64,000 nt of DNA from Verrucomicrobiia bacterium (GTDB taxonomy: Bacteria > Verrucomicrobiota > Verrucomicrobiia > Limisphaerales > JADLHS01): the NCBI GenBank assembly GCA_023953615.1, contig JAMLJH010000001.1:321362-385361 (forward strand). The letters run 5' to 3'. Shown piece by piece: positions 1 to 9,659 of this stretch. A program made the translations under genes and the position numbers. A model generated the notes under the pieces. The model did no database searches and had not been told where the DNA came from. It was given only the letters and a program-made list of their open reading frames with translations. How positions within the stretch are numbered: position 1 is the first letter of the stretch; every line of letters starts with the position of its first letter.

Positions 1-997
1 CCACGGAGCCAGCTGCGGGTAGAGTCAACGCCGCTACGCTGGGGGGTACGGCATCCGCAATGTTGAGCGTCAGAAAATATTGAGCCAGGAGATCGCGGTT
101 CGTCTGCGTGCTGACACTCATAAAGTAGTCGCCTGGATTGGTTACCACGTAATTAAAGCCGGTGTTCGTGGATAATACAGCCTCAAGTCCACGGTGAAGC
201 GTCAAGGTAATGTTGCTGGCGGACAGCGGACTGTATGGGCCGGCAACCAAGCTGGCCGCGATCGTGTTACCCGGGGCCAGAGCGCCCAGATTGTAAAAAT
301 CACCGCTCGTATCGTCGCCGGTCAACGCCCCCGCCACCCGCAATTGGAAATTACCCGCCTGCATTTCCATGGTGAATTCATTGGCTTGCGCCATGGAGTT
401 ATTGGGTTCCATTTCCAACTTGGGACCACGCGCCAGGTCAACCCGCAAGCGGTATTCCGAAGCCTGGTTATCCGAAAAGACCTGCACCAAATACGTGCCC
501 GGTGTGGACAACAACACATCATGGAACTCGGCAATTCCAGTCGCCGGGCCATTGATGCTGGTCACCGTTTGGCTGGCCGCATTCAACAGCCGTAGTTTCG
601 GCCGCGAGTTCCCGATGGCCGTTTCGATGCGTACCGTCAATCGGTCGCCGGTTTCAGCTTCCAAAGACCAGTTCTGCCCCTGTGCCACGCCGACGCCATT
701 AAAGTTGTTTGTCAACGCCGCCACGAAAAATCCGCTCGCCGCAGGCGCTTCAACCAGTTCAAGCGGTGCGGTCGGTTGCGCGTGACCACGCCCGGCACAG
801 AACATCCCAAGCAGCAGCGCCGCCGCCAGCGCGGTTCGGCGGAGGAACCAAAGCCGTTGCCTCGCGGCAATAACGCCAGCGCTCAACCGGGAGAGCCGTA
901 ACGATCCACTGGTTGACGACACCAGACTGGAAGCATCGGCGGATCCGCGCTGCATGCTGGAGAAATGGGTGGTGTTCATTTTCATATCGTTGCTCAT
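1..997 (-). CDS. Secreted protein with pre-peptidase-like beta-sandwich domains, 3' end cut by window edge
   Basis: An open frame runs from a start near 997 to the window edge without a stop, so the C-terminus is missing. Starts at 997, 985 and 979 are in frame; none has a clear ribosome binding site. After an N-terminal tail of about 45 residues comes a hydrophobic segment (LAAALLLGMFCAG) ending in an Ala-rich cleavage-like site, so the product is probably exported. The mature part has the pattern of bacterial pre-peptidase C-terminal (PPC) domains: 'EAETGDRLTVRIETA', 'GTYLVQVFSDN' and a second copy starting 'MEPNNSMAQANEF' and reaching 'GDYFMSVST'. Such domains are non-catalytic and accompany secreted proteases and surface proteins. 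It is transcribed divergently from the subtilase at 1263. The PPC assignment is by motif only; the catalytic or adhesive role cannot be judged from this fragment. Confidence 0.7.
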   Translation of the reverse strand, partial: MSNDMKMNTTHFSSMQRGSADASSLVSSTSGSLRLSRLSAGVIAARQRLWFLRRTALAAALLLGMFCAGRGHAQPTAPLELVEAPAASGFFVAALTNNFNGVGVAQGQNWSLEAETGDRLTVRIETAIGNSRPKLRLLNAASQTVTSINGPATGIAEFHDVLLSTPGTYLVQVFSDNQASEYRLRVDLARGPKLEMEPNNSMAQANEFTMEMQAGNFQLRVAGALTGDDTSGDFYNLGALAPGNTIAASLVAGPYSPLSASNITLTLHRGLEAVLSTNTGFNYVVTNPGDYFMSVSTQTNRDLLAQYFLTLNIADAVPPSVAALTLPAAGSV

Positions 998-1182
998 GCT
1001 TAACTGTCTGATTTGCTGGAGAGAATTGCATAGCGCCGCCCGCTGCGACAACAACATCTCCCACGGTAAATATCTTCCGAGTGAACTGATCCCTTAAGCG
1101 ACCCTGCGACACCAAGTCCGCTAGTTGGTGATCATATCGCCACACTGCATTGCGTATGTCAAGCATCTGCTCCCCCCGGAAA

Positions 1183-1207
1183 ATTACCGATTACCGGATG
1201 ATTACCG
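1183..1207 (+). repeat. Three copies of ATTACCG upstream of the subtilase
   Basis: ATTACCG occurs at 1183-1189, 1190-1196 and 1201-1207, about 55-80 bases before the GTG start at 1263 and within the divergent region that also serves the gene ending at the left edge. The placement suits a regulator binding site, but no regulator is known and chance cannot be ruled out. Confidence 0.3.
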
Positions 1208-1262
1208 GGTTGCTCCGGAGCTCCGGCGCTGGCAGGCTTTTCATCAACAAAAATCTCGGATT

Positions 1263-2702
1263 GTGAACTGGTTTTTTTTTGTCTGTTTTTTCGTGATATC
1301 GAGTGCGTCCGTTGGGGCGGCCAACAGCGCGGCTCGTAATCAACAATTGCTGCTGATGCCGCGGAGCGAAACCGCCAGGTCTGCGCTGCAGGAGTTGCAC
1401 GCGACTCACCTGGCTCGCGTGATTCGATCCTTCCCGGCGCTGGGCCAGCTTCAAGTGGTTCGCGTGCGTGACGGAGACAATGTTGCCGATGCGATTACCC
1501 GTTATGAAGCGAGCGGCTTGGTGGCGTTTGCGGAACCCGATTACGCGGTGTCCGCCGCCGCCACTCTCCCCAGCGATCCGTACTTTCAAAACGGCACCCA
1601 GTGGTGGCTGAACAATTATGGCCAAAATGGCGGTGTCCCGGGCGCCGATCTAAACGCTCCGCAAGCGTGGGATGCGTCCCGCTCCGCCAGTAACGTCATT
1701 GTCGCCATCATTGACAGTGGCATCCGTTATACCCACGAAGACCTGATGGAAAACCTTTGGACCGCTCCGGGCGATGGCAGTCACGGTTTCAACGCTCTGG
1801 ACCTTTCCAATGATCCGTGGGACGACAACGGTCACGGCACGCATCTGGCCGGAATTATTGGCGCGGCAACCGATAACGCCCGTGGCGGCGCCGGCCTGGC
1901 TTGGCGGGTGCAAATCATGGCGGGTAAATTCCTTGATAGCGCGGCGAACGGCTTTACTTCGGATGCGCTGACCTGCATTGAATTTGCGCTGACCAACGGC
2001 GCGCAGGTCATCAACTTGAGCTGGGGCGGTTCGAGTTTTTCCGCCGCCTTGTCCAACGCGATCTACACGGCCCAAGCGAACAATGTCATCTTTGTTGCCG
2101 CCGCCGGAAACAGCGGTCAAGACACCGATCTTACGCCCTTCTATCCGGCTTCGATCCGCTTGGACAATCTCATTTCCGTCGGCGCCTCCACGCGCTTGGA
2201 TGGTCGTTGGAATTCCTCGAGCTACGGGGCAGTGAGCGTGGACTTGTTTGCGCCCGGAGCCGAAATTCTTTCAACCAGCGCCACCGCGGACAATGCGTAC
2301 CAAAATCGCAACGGAACATCCATGGCCACCGCGTGTGTCGCGGGCGCATTGGCCTTGATGCGTCAACAATCGCCCGACGCTTCGGCAACCGAATTGCGCC
2401 ATTGGCTGTTGAGTTCGGTGGATTATCGCCCCGCTTTCGCGGGGAAATGCGTCAGTGGAGGGCGACTTAATCTGCGGAAAATTTTAGACCATCCTGGATT
2501 GGCCAGCGCCCCCGGAGCCGCTCCGTTCACCGCGCACATCACCGGTCTGCCGGGTCACCGATATACGCTCTGGGCTTCCGACAACCTGAACACCTGGAGT
2601 GCGATTCAAACAAATCTCCTGCCGCCTTCCGGAACGTGGCTCTTTGAGGAAAATCCAACCAACACGCCGCAGCGGTTTTTCCGCGCTACGCCCGCACCTT
2701 GA
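1263..2702 (+). CDS. Subtilisin-type (S8) serine protease, secreted
   Basis: The catalytic triad is visible: Asp151 in 'IDSG', His191 in 'GHGTHLAG' and Ser353 in 'NGTSMA', with the oxyanion Asn in 'AAAGNSG' between them. An N-terminal propeptide-like stretch (about residues 25-100, an inhibitor I9-like 'VRVRDGDNVADAITRYEASG') precedes the catalytic core. I chose the GTG at 1263 because it is followed at once by a signal peptide (VNWFFFVCFFVISSASVGA). An in-frame ATG at 1125 would add 46 residues with no protein-like character and would cover the ATTACCG repeats at 1183-1207, but it cannot be excluded. The last 65 residues, ending 'QRFFRATPAP', match the C-terminal module found on three other secreted proteins in this window. 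Likely role: extracellular or periplasmic protein degradation. Confidence 0.92.
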   Translation: MNWFFFVCFFVISSASVGAANSAARNQQLLLMPRSETARSALQELHATHLARVIRSFPALGQLQVVRVRDGDNVADAITRYEASGLVAFAEPDYAVSAAATLPSDPYFQNGTQWWLNNYGQNGGVPGADLNAPQAWDASRSASNVIVAIIDSGIRYTHEDLMENLWTAPGDGSHGFNALDLSNDPWDDNGHGTHLAGIIGAATDNARGGAGLAWRVQIMAGKFLDSAANGFTSDALTCIEFALTNGAQVINLSWGGSSFSAALSNAIYTAQANNVIFVAAAGNSGQDTDLTPFYPASIRLDNLISVGASTRLDGRWNSSSYGAVSVDLFAPGAEILSTSATADNAYQNRNGTSMATACVAGALALMRQQSPDASATELRHWLLSSVDYRPAFAGKCVSGGRLNLRKILDHPGLASAPGAAPFTAHITGLPGHRYTLWASDNLNTWSAIQTNLLPPSGTWLFEENPTNTPQRFFRATPAP

Positions 2703-2725
2703 TTAAATCCCAAACCATCAGGCGA

Positions 2726-5700
2726 TCATTCGGCGTTGGCCAAGGTGACCGGAGCGGCGGCGACAGTGAATTCTGACTGAGGCGCATCCGAAGCCGAGGT
2801 TCGGACGCGCTCGGAGCCATGTTCTTTGGCAATCAACACGTAGATGGCGGGAATTACCAGCAATGTAAAAATCGTGCCCAACGCCATGCCGGCGACAATG
2901 ATCAGGCCAATTGAATTCCGCGCGGCGGCGCCTGCGCCCGTCACCAGCGTGAGGGGAAAATGACCGCACACCGTGGCGATGCTGGTCATCAACACCGGGC
3001 GCAATCGCGTCAAAGCCGCCTCCTGCACGGCCTCCATTTTGGTTTTTCCCTGTCGTTGCAACTCGTTGGCGAATTCCACGATCAAAATGCCGTTCTTGGA
3101 AACCAGCCCCACCAGCGTCACCAAACCGACTTGCGCGTAAATGTTAAACGTGGTGGTCCAACCATCCGTCCAGAAACTCAAATTGGGATTGGGAAATTTG
3201 AGGAAGCAGAAAATCAAAGCACCAAACATGGCCAGCGGCACCGAACCCAGGATGATGATGAGCGGGTCGCGGAAGCTGTTGAATTGCGCGGCCAGGACCA
3301 GAAAAATCAGCACCACCGCCAGCGCGAACGCCGGCAGGAATTTATTGCCTTCGGTGCGCAGTTGGCGGGATTCACCGGTATAATCCAGCGTATAACCCTG
3401 CGGTAAAATCCGTGCGGCCTCCGTTTCAAAAAACTTGAGCGCCTCATCCAGCGGGCGAATCGGCACGGCGGAAATTTTCACCGCGTTAAGTTGTTGAAAC
3501 CGATTCAATGAACGCGGCGTCGCCTTCTTTTCCAATCGCGCAAAGGTGTTGATCGGCACCAAGCGGTCGCCCGGTCCCTTGACGTAATAGTTTTCCAACT
3601 GATCGGGATTCAGCCGGTCGCCCCGTTTTAATTGTGGAATCACCTTGTACGCGCGACCCGCCAGATTGAAACGGTTGACGAAATTCCCGCCCATCAACGC
3701 CGCCAAATCCGCGCTGACCGTTCGCTGGTCCAGCCCGAGCGCCGCCACCTTGTCGTGATCAATCACCAGTTCCACCTCCGGCTGATCCACCTTCGTATCA
3801 ATGATGGGGGGAAAGGCAAACATACCATTGGTGGCCGCCTGACTTTGCAGTTGTTCCACAAACTGTAGTATGGTTTCCGGTTCAGCCGTCGAACAAATCA
3901 ACACTTCCACCGGAAAATCGCCGCCCCCCGGCAGGGCCGGAGGCGTTACCATCATCGTCCGGATTCCGGTCACCTGGTTCACGCGCGACTGCACCTCGGG
4001 TATGAGTTCGAACACCGTGCGTTGACGGGCGCTCCACGGTTTCAAGACCAGACCGCTCACGCCGTTGTCGGGCAGCGTGATTTGAAAACTGCGGTCGGCT
4101 TCCGGAATCTTGAAAAACTCGCGATTCACGGCGTCCGTGTAGAACGCCGTTTGATCAATGGCCGAATCGGCCGGTCCTTCGACGATGCCGAGCGTGACTC
4201 CCTGGTCCTCGGCGGGCGCGAGTTCCTTGGGCGAAAGCATCAACATGGGAATGGTGGCCAGCGACAGAGCGATCCAAATCACGTAAACCGCCGGACGCGC
4301 GTTCAGGGTCAGATTCAACACCCGGGCGTACTTGCGGCGCAGCCAGTCAAAGCCGTGATTGATCCGTCCCGTCAACCCTTCCTCCTCGCGTCCGCCGCCG
4401 CGCAGCAGCCTGGCGGACATTACGGGGGAAAGCGTCAGCGCCACAATGCCGGAAATAAAAACCGCCCCGGCCAGCGTCAGCGCAAATTCCTGGAACAGCG
4501 AACCGGTCAACCCTCCTTGAAAAGCGATGGGCGCATAAACCGCCACCAGCACAATCGTCATGGCGATCACCGGCCCGACCAATTCCCGCGCGCCCAGCAA
4601 CGCCGCTTCCACCGGCGCTTTGCCTTCGCGCACATGGCGCTCCACGTTTTCCACAATGACAATCGCGTCGTCCACCACCAACCCCACCGACAACACAATC
4701 GCCAGCAGCGTGAGCAGGTTCAGTGTGAAACCAAACAACTGCATCAAAAACACCGCGCCAATCAGCGAGATGGGGATGGCCACCAACGGAATCAGCACCG
4801 AACGGAAGGACCCCAGGAACAGAAAGATCACCACCGCCACGATGATCAAAGTTTCCGTCAACGTGTGGATCACTTCATAAATGGCGTCGTGGATGTACTC
4901 GGTGGCGTCGTAGGCAAAATGCCCGGTCAACCCCGCCGGCAGCTCCTGCGTGATGGCGTCCATTTCCGCATGTACCCGCTTGATCACGTCGAGCGAGTTG
5001 GCGTTCGGCAGAACCCAGATGCCCATGAACACCGCGTGCTCGCCGCTGAAGCGCACGGCGGAATCATAATCTTCCGCGCCCAAGACCACGTCGGCCACGT
5101 CCCGCAACCGCACCAACGTGTCGCCGGATTGGCGCAACACGAGATTTTCGAATTCGCGCACGCTGCGCAAATCCGTGTTGGCGGTCAGGTTCACCTGAAT
5201 CAGCGCGCCTTTGGTGTGACCCACGGCGGAAAGAAAATTGTTCACCGCGAGCGCCTGGCGCACTTCATCCGGATTGATGCCATAAGCCGCCAGTCGCTCC
5301 GCTTTCAACCAGATGCGCATGGCAAAGGTGCGTCCGCCCAATATGTCGGCGCGCTGGATCCCTTCGAGCGCGGCAAGCCGCGGCTGCACCTGGCGCACCA
5401 GATAATCAGTGACCTGATTAGCCGCCAAAATTTCCGAGGTGAAGCTCAAGTAAGCCGAAGCGAATTGCGTGTCCGCCGATTCGATATTGATGATGGGCAC
5501 TTCGGCCTCGGGCGGCAGGTCCTTGCGCACTTGATCCACCTTGGAGCTGATTTCCGCGAGCGCCTTGGTGGCGTCGTAATTCAACTTCAAGCGCGCCGTG
5601 ATGGTGGACAATCCCAGTTTGCTGATGGATTGCAGATACTCGATGCCATCGGCGGCGGCGATGGCGCGTTCCAACGGCTGCGTAATAAACCCGCGCACCA

Positions 5701-5875
5701 ATTCCGCGCTCGCGCCAACGTAAACGGTCGTGACCGTGACGGTGGCGTTCTCGCTCTTTGGATATTGCCGGACGTTCAGCGTCTTGATGGCTTGTAAACC
5801 GGCGATCAGGATCAGCAGGTTGACCACGACCGCGAGCACCGGTCGGCGGATGAAAATGTCGGTAAAAGACCTCAT
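2726..5875 (-). CDS. RND efflux pump inner-membrane permease (AcrB/MexB type)
   Basis: This 1049-residue protein has the usual length and layout of hydrophobe/amphiphile efflux RND permeases: TM1 at residues 10-30, a large periplasmic loop, TM2-6 at about 335-490, TM7 near 530, a second loop, and TM8-12 at about 860-1020. The proton-relay Asp pair of TM4 is present (Asp402-Asp403 in 'GLVVDDAIVIVENV'), as is the TM10 Lys in 'VSKNGILIVEF'. It would extrude drugs, dyes, detergents or metabolites using the proton gradient. The adaptor gene lies 21 bases upstream, so the two form an operon. No TolC-type outer-membrane channel gene is nearby; one encoded elsewhere must complete the pump. The substrate cannot be read from the sequence. 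Confidence 0.95.
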   Translation of the reverse strand: MRSFTDIFIRRPVLAVVVNLLILIAGLQAIKTLNVRQYPKSENATVTVTTVYVGASAELVRGFITQPLERAIAAADGIEYLQSISKLGLSTITARLKLNYDATKALAEISSKVDQVRKDLPPEAEVPIINIESADTQFASAYLSFTSEILAANQVTDYLVRQVQPRLAALEGIQRADILGGRTFAMRIWLKAERLAAYGINPDEVRQALAVNNFLSAVGHTKGALIQVNLTANTDLRSVREFENLVLRQSGDTLVRLRDVADVVLGAEDYDSAVRFSGEHAVFMGIWVLPNANSLDVIKRVHAEMDAITQELPAGLTGHFAYDATEYIHDAIYEVIHTLTETLIIVAVVIFLFLGSFRSVLIPLVAIPISLIGAVFLMQLFGFTLNLLTLLAIVLSVGLVVDDAIVIVENVERHVREGKAPVEAALLGARELVGPVIAMTIVLVAVYAPIAFQGGLTGSLFQEFALTLAGAVFISGIVALTLSPVMSARLLRGGGREEEGLTGRINHGFDWLRRKYARVLNLTLNARPAVYVIWIALSLATIPMLMLSPKELAPAEDQGVTLGIVEGPADSAIDQTAFYTDAVNREFFKIPEADRSFQITLPDNGVSGLVLKPWSARQRTVFELIPEVQSRVNQVTGIRTMMVTPPALPGGGDFPVEVLICSTAEPETILQFVEQLQSQAATNGMFAFPPIIDTKVDQPEVELVIDHDKVAALGLDQRTVSADLAALMGGNFVNRFNLAGRAYKVIPQLKRGDRLNPDQLENYYVKGPGDRLVPINTFARLEKKATPRSLNRFQQLNAVKISAVPIRPLDEALKFFETEAARILPQGYTLDYTGESRQLRTEGNKFLPAFALAVVLIFLVLAAQFNSFRDPLIIILGSVPLAMFGALIFCFLKFPNPNLSFWTDGWTTTFNIYAQVGLVTLVGLVSKNGILIVEFANELQRQGKTKMEAVQEAALTRLRPVLMTSIATVCGHFPLTLVTGAGAAARNSIGLIIVAGMALGTIFTLLVIPAIYVLIAKEHGSERVRTSASDAPQSEFTVAAAPVTLANAE

Positions 5876-5896
5876 GCGAATAAGTCGCGGCGGAGT

Positions 5897-7018
5897 TTAA
5901 CTATCGGCGGGATCGGGGTGCGACTTGGGCGCGGGCGCCAGATCGTTGTTCTCCTCCACCACCATGCCGTTGCGCAGTTTGAAAACGCCGGAAGTCACCA
6001 CGCGTTCCTCGGGTTGCAGACCGTTGAGCACGATTACGAAATCACCTTGCGCGGCGCCAAGTTGGACAAACCGCTGACGCACCACCAGCCCGCCGGCGTT
6101 GTTGGTGTTCGATTCGACCACGTACACCGAATCACCATACGGCGCGCTCAACACGGCGGTCACGGGGATGAATAAAGCCTGGCGTTCGTTCGGCAGGAGG
6201 ATTTGCACCCGCGCAAACATGCCGGGGCGTAACCGTTCCCGCTCATTGGCGCAGGTGGCCTGTAATCTTACACTGCGGGTGACGGCATCCAGATCGGGAT
6301 TGATGGCCGTCAACGTGCCGGCAAATTCCTGGTCCGGATACGTATCGGTCGTAACGCGCACCGGCAATCCAGTGGTCAGACGCGCTAATTCCTGTTGCGG
6401 CAACGAAAAATCGGCATACACCGGTGCGAGCGATTGCAGTGAGACGATCGGCTTCCCCACGTCCACGTATTCGCCAAGATTGATCTGCCGGATGCCCAGC
6501 TTGCCGGCGAATGGCGCGCGAATCACCTTCTTGGCAATGGTCGCCCGCAACGCGTCGGCATTGGCCTGCTTCAATTTCAAATCGGTTTCCGCCTGATCAA
6601 ACTCGGCTTGCGAAACGGTATCCTCCGCGCGCAAATTCCGGTAGCGTGCCAGATTGGTTTGCGCCCATTCCACCTGCGCTTCCAAGGCGCGTAGTTGCGC
6701 CGCTTCCGTCGTGGTGTCCAGTTGCACCAGCAGGTCGCCCTGACTCACGATTGCGCCGGATTCAAACTTGATCTCCGCCACGGTGCCGGGAATTTCCGCC
6801 GTCAAATGTACGCCTTGCACCGCGGTAATGGAGCCGACCGCCGAAAGCGTGTCGCGCCATTGATCCGTCTTGACGGCCGCCGTGGAGACCACTTCCGCCG
6901 GCGGCTGATAGGATTTGCCAAAGGCGATGAGCGTCTGGATTTGCAACACCTTGATGATCGCCAGACCGCCGACGATCAAAGCGACCAACAACAGTGCGGC
7001 GAGAATTTTCTTGATCAT
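5897..7018 (-). CDS. RND efflux periplasmic adaptor (HlyD/AcrA-type membrane fusion protein)
   Basis: This 373-residue protein starts with a hydrophobic anchor or signal (ILAALLLVALIVGGLAII). It then shows the split biotinyl-lipoyl pattern of membrane fusion proteins: 'GTVAEIKFESGAIVSQGDLLVQLD' (about 85-110), an alpha-hairpin rich in Ala, Gln and Glu (110-160), and 'IRAPFAGKLGIRQINLGEYVDVG' (170-195). Beta-barrel and membrane-proximal domains follow. It links the permease encoded immediately downstream to an outer-membrane channel. Its hairpin is short, as in MexA-like adaptors. The C-terminal tail is rich in Pro and Asp. Confidence 0.94.
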   Translation of the reverse strand: MIKKILAALLLVALIVGGLAIIKVLQIQTLIAFGKSYQPPAEVVSTAAVKTDQWRDTLSAVGSITAVQGVHLTAEIPGTVAEIKFESGAIVSQGDLLVQLDTTTEAAQLRALEAQVEWAQTNLARYRNLRAEDTVSQAEFDQAETDLKLKQANADALRATIAKKVIRAPFAGKLGIRQINLGEYVDVGKPIVSLQSLAPVYADFSLPQQELARLTTGLPVRVTTDTYPDQEFAGTLTAINPDLDAVTRSVRLQATCANERERLRPGMFARVQILLPNERQALFIPVTAVLSAPYGDSVYVVESNTNNAGGLVVRQRFVQLGAAQGDFVIVLNGLQPEERVVTSGVFKLRNGMVVEENNDLAPAPKSHPDPADS

Positions 7019-7108
7019 ACTTTTGGTAATAAGGGACTGGCTGGCCGGATCCGATCGGGTGACTCAGGCCGGAACGGACCCTAATCTGGTGGCCGGGCTG
7101 CGCTTGGC

Positions 7109-8080
7109 TCAGTCGGGATAGCCCGTTGGATATTTTTTATGCCACGCCCAAGCGGTGGCCACAATATCTTCCAGCGTCGGATACCGGGGTTTCCATCCCA
7201 ACTCCGCCCCGGCTTTGTCGGCGGCGGCCACCAACTTGGGCGGATCGCCCGGACGCCGCGGTTTTTCCACCGCCGGAATTTTTTTTCCGGTCACTTGCTC
7301 GCACATCTGGACGACTTCCCGCACCGAATAACCGTCGCCGTTGCCGAGATTGTAAAAACCGGTTTTCCCCGGAGCCAGTCCCAGAATATGCGCCTGCGCC
7401 AAATCCGCAATGTGAATGTAATCCCGGATGCACGTGCCATCCGGCGTCGGATAATCCGTGCCGTAAATCTCGCACTGCGGCGCCTGGCCCAGCGCCACTT
7501 TGAGCACGTTGGGAATCAGGTGCGTTTCGATGCGGTGATGCTCACCAAACTTTGCGCTCGCGCCCGCCGCGTTGAAATAGCGAAACGCGATGAATTCCAA
7601 GCCATGCAGCCGTTGGTACCATTGCAGCATCTTCTCGAACATCAGTTTGGACTCGCCGTAGGGATTGATCGGGCGTTGCGGCAAATCCTCCGCCATTGGC
7701 ACGCGATCCGGCGGACCGTAGGTGGCGCAGGTGGAACTGAAGACAAATTTCTTCACCCGCGACGCGACCGCCGCGTCCAGCAGGTTCAATCCATTCGCGA
7801 CGTTGTTACGAAAATACTTGGAGGGATTCTGCATGGATTCGCCCACCAGCGCATTGGCCGCGAAATGTAAAACCGCTTCCGCCCCGGAATCCGCGACGGT
7901 TTTGGCGATCAATGCCGCATCGCTGAGGCAGCCCCGGACAAACGTGGCGCGCGCGTCCACCGCCGAGCGGTGTCCTTCGGAGAGATTGTCGAAAACGGTC
8001 ACGGCATGACCCGCGTCCAGCAGACTTTCGACACAAACCGAGCCAATGTAACCCGCGCCACCGGTCACCAACACATTCAT
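7109..8080 (-). CDS. galE: UDP-glucose 4-epimerase
   Basis: This short-chain dehydrogenase-fold enzyme interconverts UDP-glucose and UDP-galactose with bound NAD. The N-terminal dinucleotide motif 'VTGGAGYIGS' directly follows the start chosen here (ATG at 8080). The Ser of 'FSSTCATYG' and the catalytic Tyr-x3-Lys pair 'YGESK' are present, followed by the family sequence 'IRDYIHIADLAQAH' and 'NLGNGDGYSVREV'. The frame extends upstream to 8185, but that stretch is not family-like. A GGAGG lies about 20 bases upstream, next to a tiny overlapping reading frame (ATG at 8092). Length of 323 residues is typical. It may supply UDP-galactose for surface polysaccharide or recycle galactose, possibly linked to the glycosidases elsewhere in the window. 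Confidence 0.94.
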   Translation of the reverse strand: MNVLVTGGAGYIGSVCVESLLDAGHAVTVFDNLSEGHRSAVDARATFVRGCLSDAALIAKTVADSGAEAVLHFAANALVGESMQNPSKYFRNNVANGLNLLDAAVASRVKKFVFSSTCATYGPPDRVPMAEDLPQRPINPYGESKLMFEKMLQWYQRLHGLEFIAFRYFNAAGASAKFGEHHRIETHLIPNVLKVALGQAPQCEIYGTDYPTPDGTCIRDYIHIADLAQAHILGLAPGKTGFYNLGNGDGYSVREVVQMCEQVTGKKIPAVEKPRRPGDPPKLVAAADKAGAELGWKPRYPTLEDIVATAWAWHKKYPTGYPD

Positions 8081-8219
8081 GCGAACACCATACTGATGAA
8101 CCTCCGCCCGGCTCAATTCGGAAATCGCATCCGCGCCATTTCCACACGAACATGTCTGCGTTCCGACTTCATTCCCAAGCACCAACCCGGTAACGTCGGC
8201 GCGTCAAAATCGGCGCGCG

Positions 8220-9473
8220 ATGATCATCACCCTGAAGCTTATGCAACGAAAATTCAGCCTCGCTCTTGGCTTGTTGACCCTCGGCCTGCTCTACGCCAAC
8301 GCCGAAGTGAAACTCGGCAATGAAATGTTGGCGCAGCGGGGCTTTCGTCCGTTAGCAGGCAAGCGCGTCGGATTGATCACCAACCCTTCCGGCGTCAATC
8401 GGAAGTTGGAAAGCACCATCGAGATTTTGCGCCGCGCCCCGGACGTGAATCTCGTCGCGTTGTTCGGTCCCGAACACGGCATTTACGGCGATATTCCCGC
8501 CGGCGACAAAGTCACCAGCCGCACGGATGAGCGCACCGGTCTGCCGGTTTATTCGCTCTACGACAAAACCCGCAAACCCACGCCCGAAATGCTCCGGGGA
8601 CTCGACGTTTTGGTCTATGATCTGCAAGACACCGGCTGCCGCTCCTACACCTTCATCAGCACGATGGGGTTGGCGATGGAAGCCTGCGGTGCCGCCGGCG
8701 TCGAATTCGTGGTGCTGGACCGGCCCAATCCACTCGGCGGCCTGCGCGTCGAAGGCCCGCGGCTCGAACAGGAAAATCAGCGCTCTTTCGTCAGCCAATG
8801 GGATGTGCCGTACGTCTATGGTCTGACTTGCGGTGAACTGGCGCAAATGATCAACGCCAAGGGTTGGATCACCAATCAATGCCAACTCACCGTCATTCCG
8901 ATGCGCGGCTGGAAACGCGCCATGGTCTGGGCCGATACCGGACTGCCGTGGGTGCCGGCATCCCCGCACATTCCGCACGGCGCCTCGCCGTTGTATCAAG
9001 TCGCCACCGGCATGTTGGGCGAGATCGGCGGGGTGAACATCGGGGTCGGTTACACTCTGCCCTTCCAGTGCATCGCCGCCCCCGGAGTGAACCCGCACGC
9101 CCTGGCCGAAGCGCTGAACCATTACCAACTTCCGGGCGTGTATTTCAAACCCGTCACGTTCAAACCCTATTACGCCGCGTTCAAAGACCAGATGGTTGGC
9201 GGCGTGCAACTTTACTTCACCGATCCCGCCCGGGCGCCGCTTACGCCCATCAATTTTTACGCGCTCGAAGCGTTGAAGACCGTGGCCGGACGCGACCTGT
9301 TCGCCGAGGCGCTCAAGGCCGGCAAGAGTTTCGCGATGTTCGACAAGGTGAATGGCACGGATGCTTCACGGCTGGCGCTCCAACGCGGAAGGTCAGCCGC
9401 CGAGATCGTAGCAACTTGGAAAGCTGGTGAGGAAAAATTCCGTCAGGAACGGAAGCCGTTCTTGCTGTATTAA
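8220..9473 (+). CDS. DUF1343 protein, NamZ-like exo-beta-N-acetylmuramidase (GH171 family)
   Basis: The protein matches the DUF1343 family, whose characterised Bacillus subtilis member NamZ removes N-acetylmuramic acid from the non-reducing ends of peptidoglycan fragments. Visible family marks are 'RVGLITNPSGV' near residue 45, 'LFGPEHGIYGD' near 80, 'DLQDTGCRSYTF' near 135, 'DRPNPLGG' near 175, and 'GEIGGVNIGVGY' near 270. A signal peptide (KFSLALGLLTLGLLYANA) directs export. An alternative ATG at 8241 removes seven residues and would leave a more standard signal peptide; the sequence does not decide. It is divergent from galE. Likely role: turnover and scavenging of cell wall in the periplasm or outside the cell. 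Substrate assignment rests on the family, not on residues verified here. Confidence 0.88.
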   Translation: MIITLKLMQRKFSLALGLLTLGLLYANAEVKLGNEMLAQRGFRPLAGKRVGLITNPSGVNRKLESTIEILRRAPDVNLVALFGPEHGIYGDIPAGDKVTSRTDERTGLPVYSLYDKTRKPTPEMLRGLDVLVYDLQDTGCRSYTFISTMGLAMEACGAAGVEFVVLDRPNPLGGLRVEGPRLEQENQRSFVSQWDVPYVYGLTCGELAQMINAKGWITNQCQLTVIPMRGWKRAMVWADTGLPWVPASPHIPHGASPLYQVATGMLGEIGGVNIGVGYTLPFQCIAAPGVNPHALAEALNHYQLPGVYFKPVTFKPYYAAFKDQMVGGVQLYFTDPARAPLTPINFYALEALKTVAGRDLFAEALKAGKSFAMFDKVNGTDASRLALQRGRSAAEIVATWKAGEEKFRQERKPFLLY

Positions 9474-9659
9474 AGCGCGTTAAGTCAGGGCCGCGCCACA
9501 AAATCCCCGCGCCGACAATCAGTAAGGGCAGAATAAACAAAAGGCCCAAGCCCATCAGCGTGAAGCGCGATATACGCGTGGGCTTTCTCCAACGCCGCCC
9601 GATGATGCATCCCGCCCAAACCGGCAGCAAGCAGACCGCGCCAAATCTCCTCAAGCCTT
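9474..9659. other. Short spacer with an uncertain hydrophobic reading frame
   Basis: Between the NamZ-like gene and the hairpin cluster, the minus strand from 9654 could encode a small peptide with a strongly hydrophobic run (MGLGLLFILPLLIVGAGILW). It would overlap the end of the plus-strand gene. It has no recognisable family, no clear ribosome binding site, and a competing frame covers the same bases. It may be a remnant of a small membrane protein. I do not call it a gene. Confidence 0.3.

Noticed and set aside
4022..5797. 591-residue open frame on the plus strand
   Set aside because: It lies wholly inside the RND permease gene on the other strand, and its translation is rich in Arg, Gln and His with no domain or hydrophobic pattern, as expected from antisense of a GC-rich gene.
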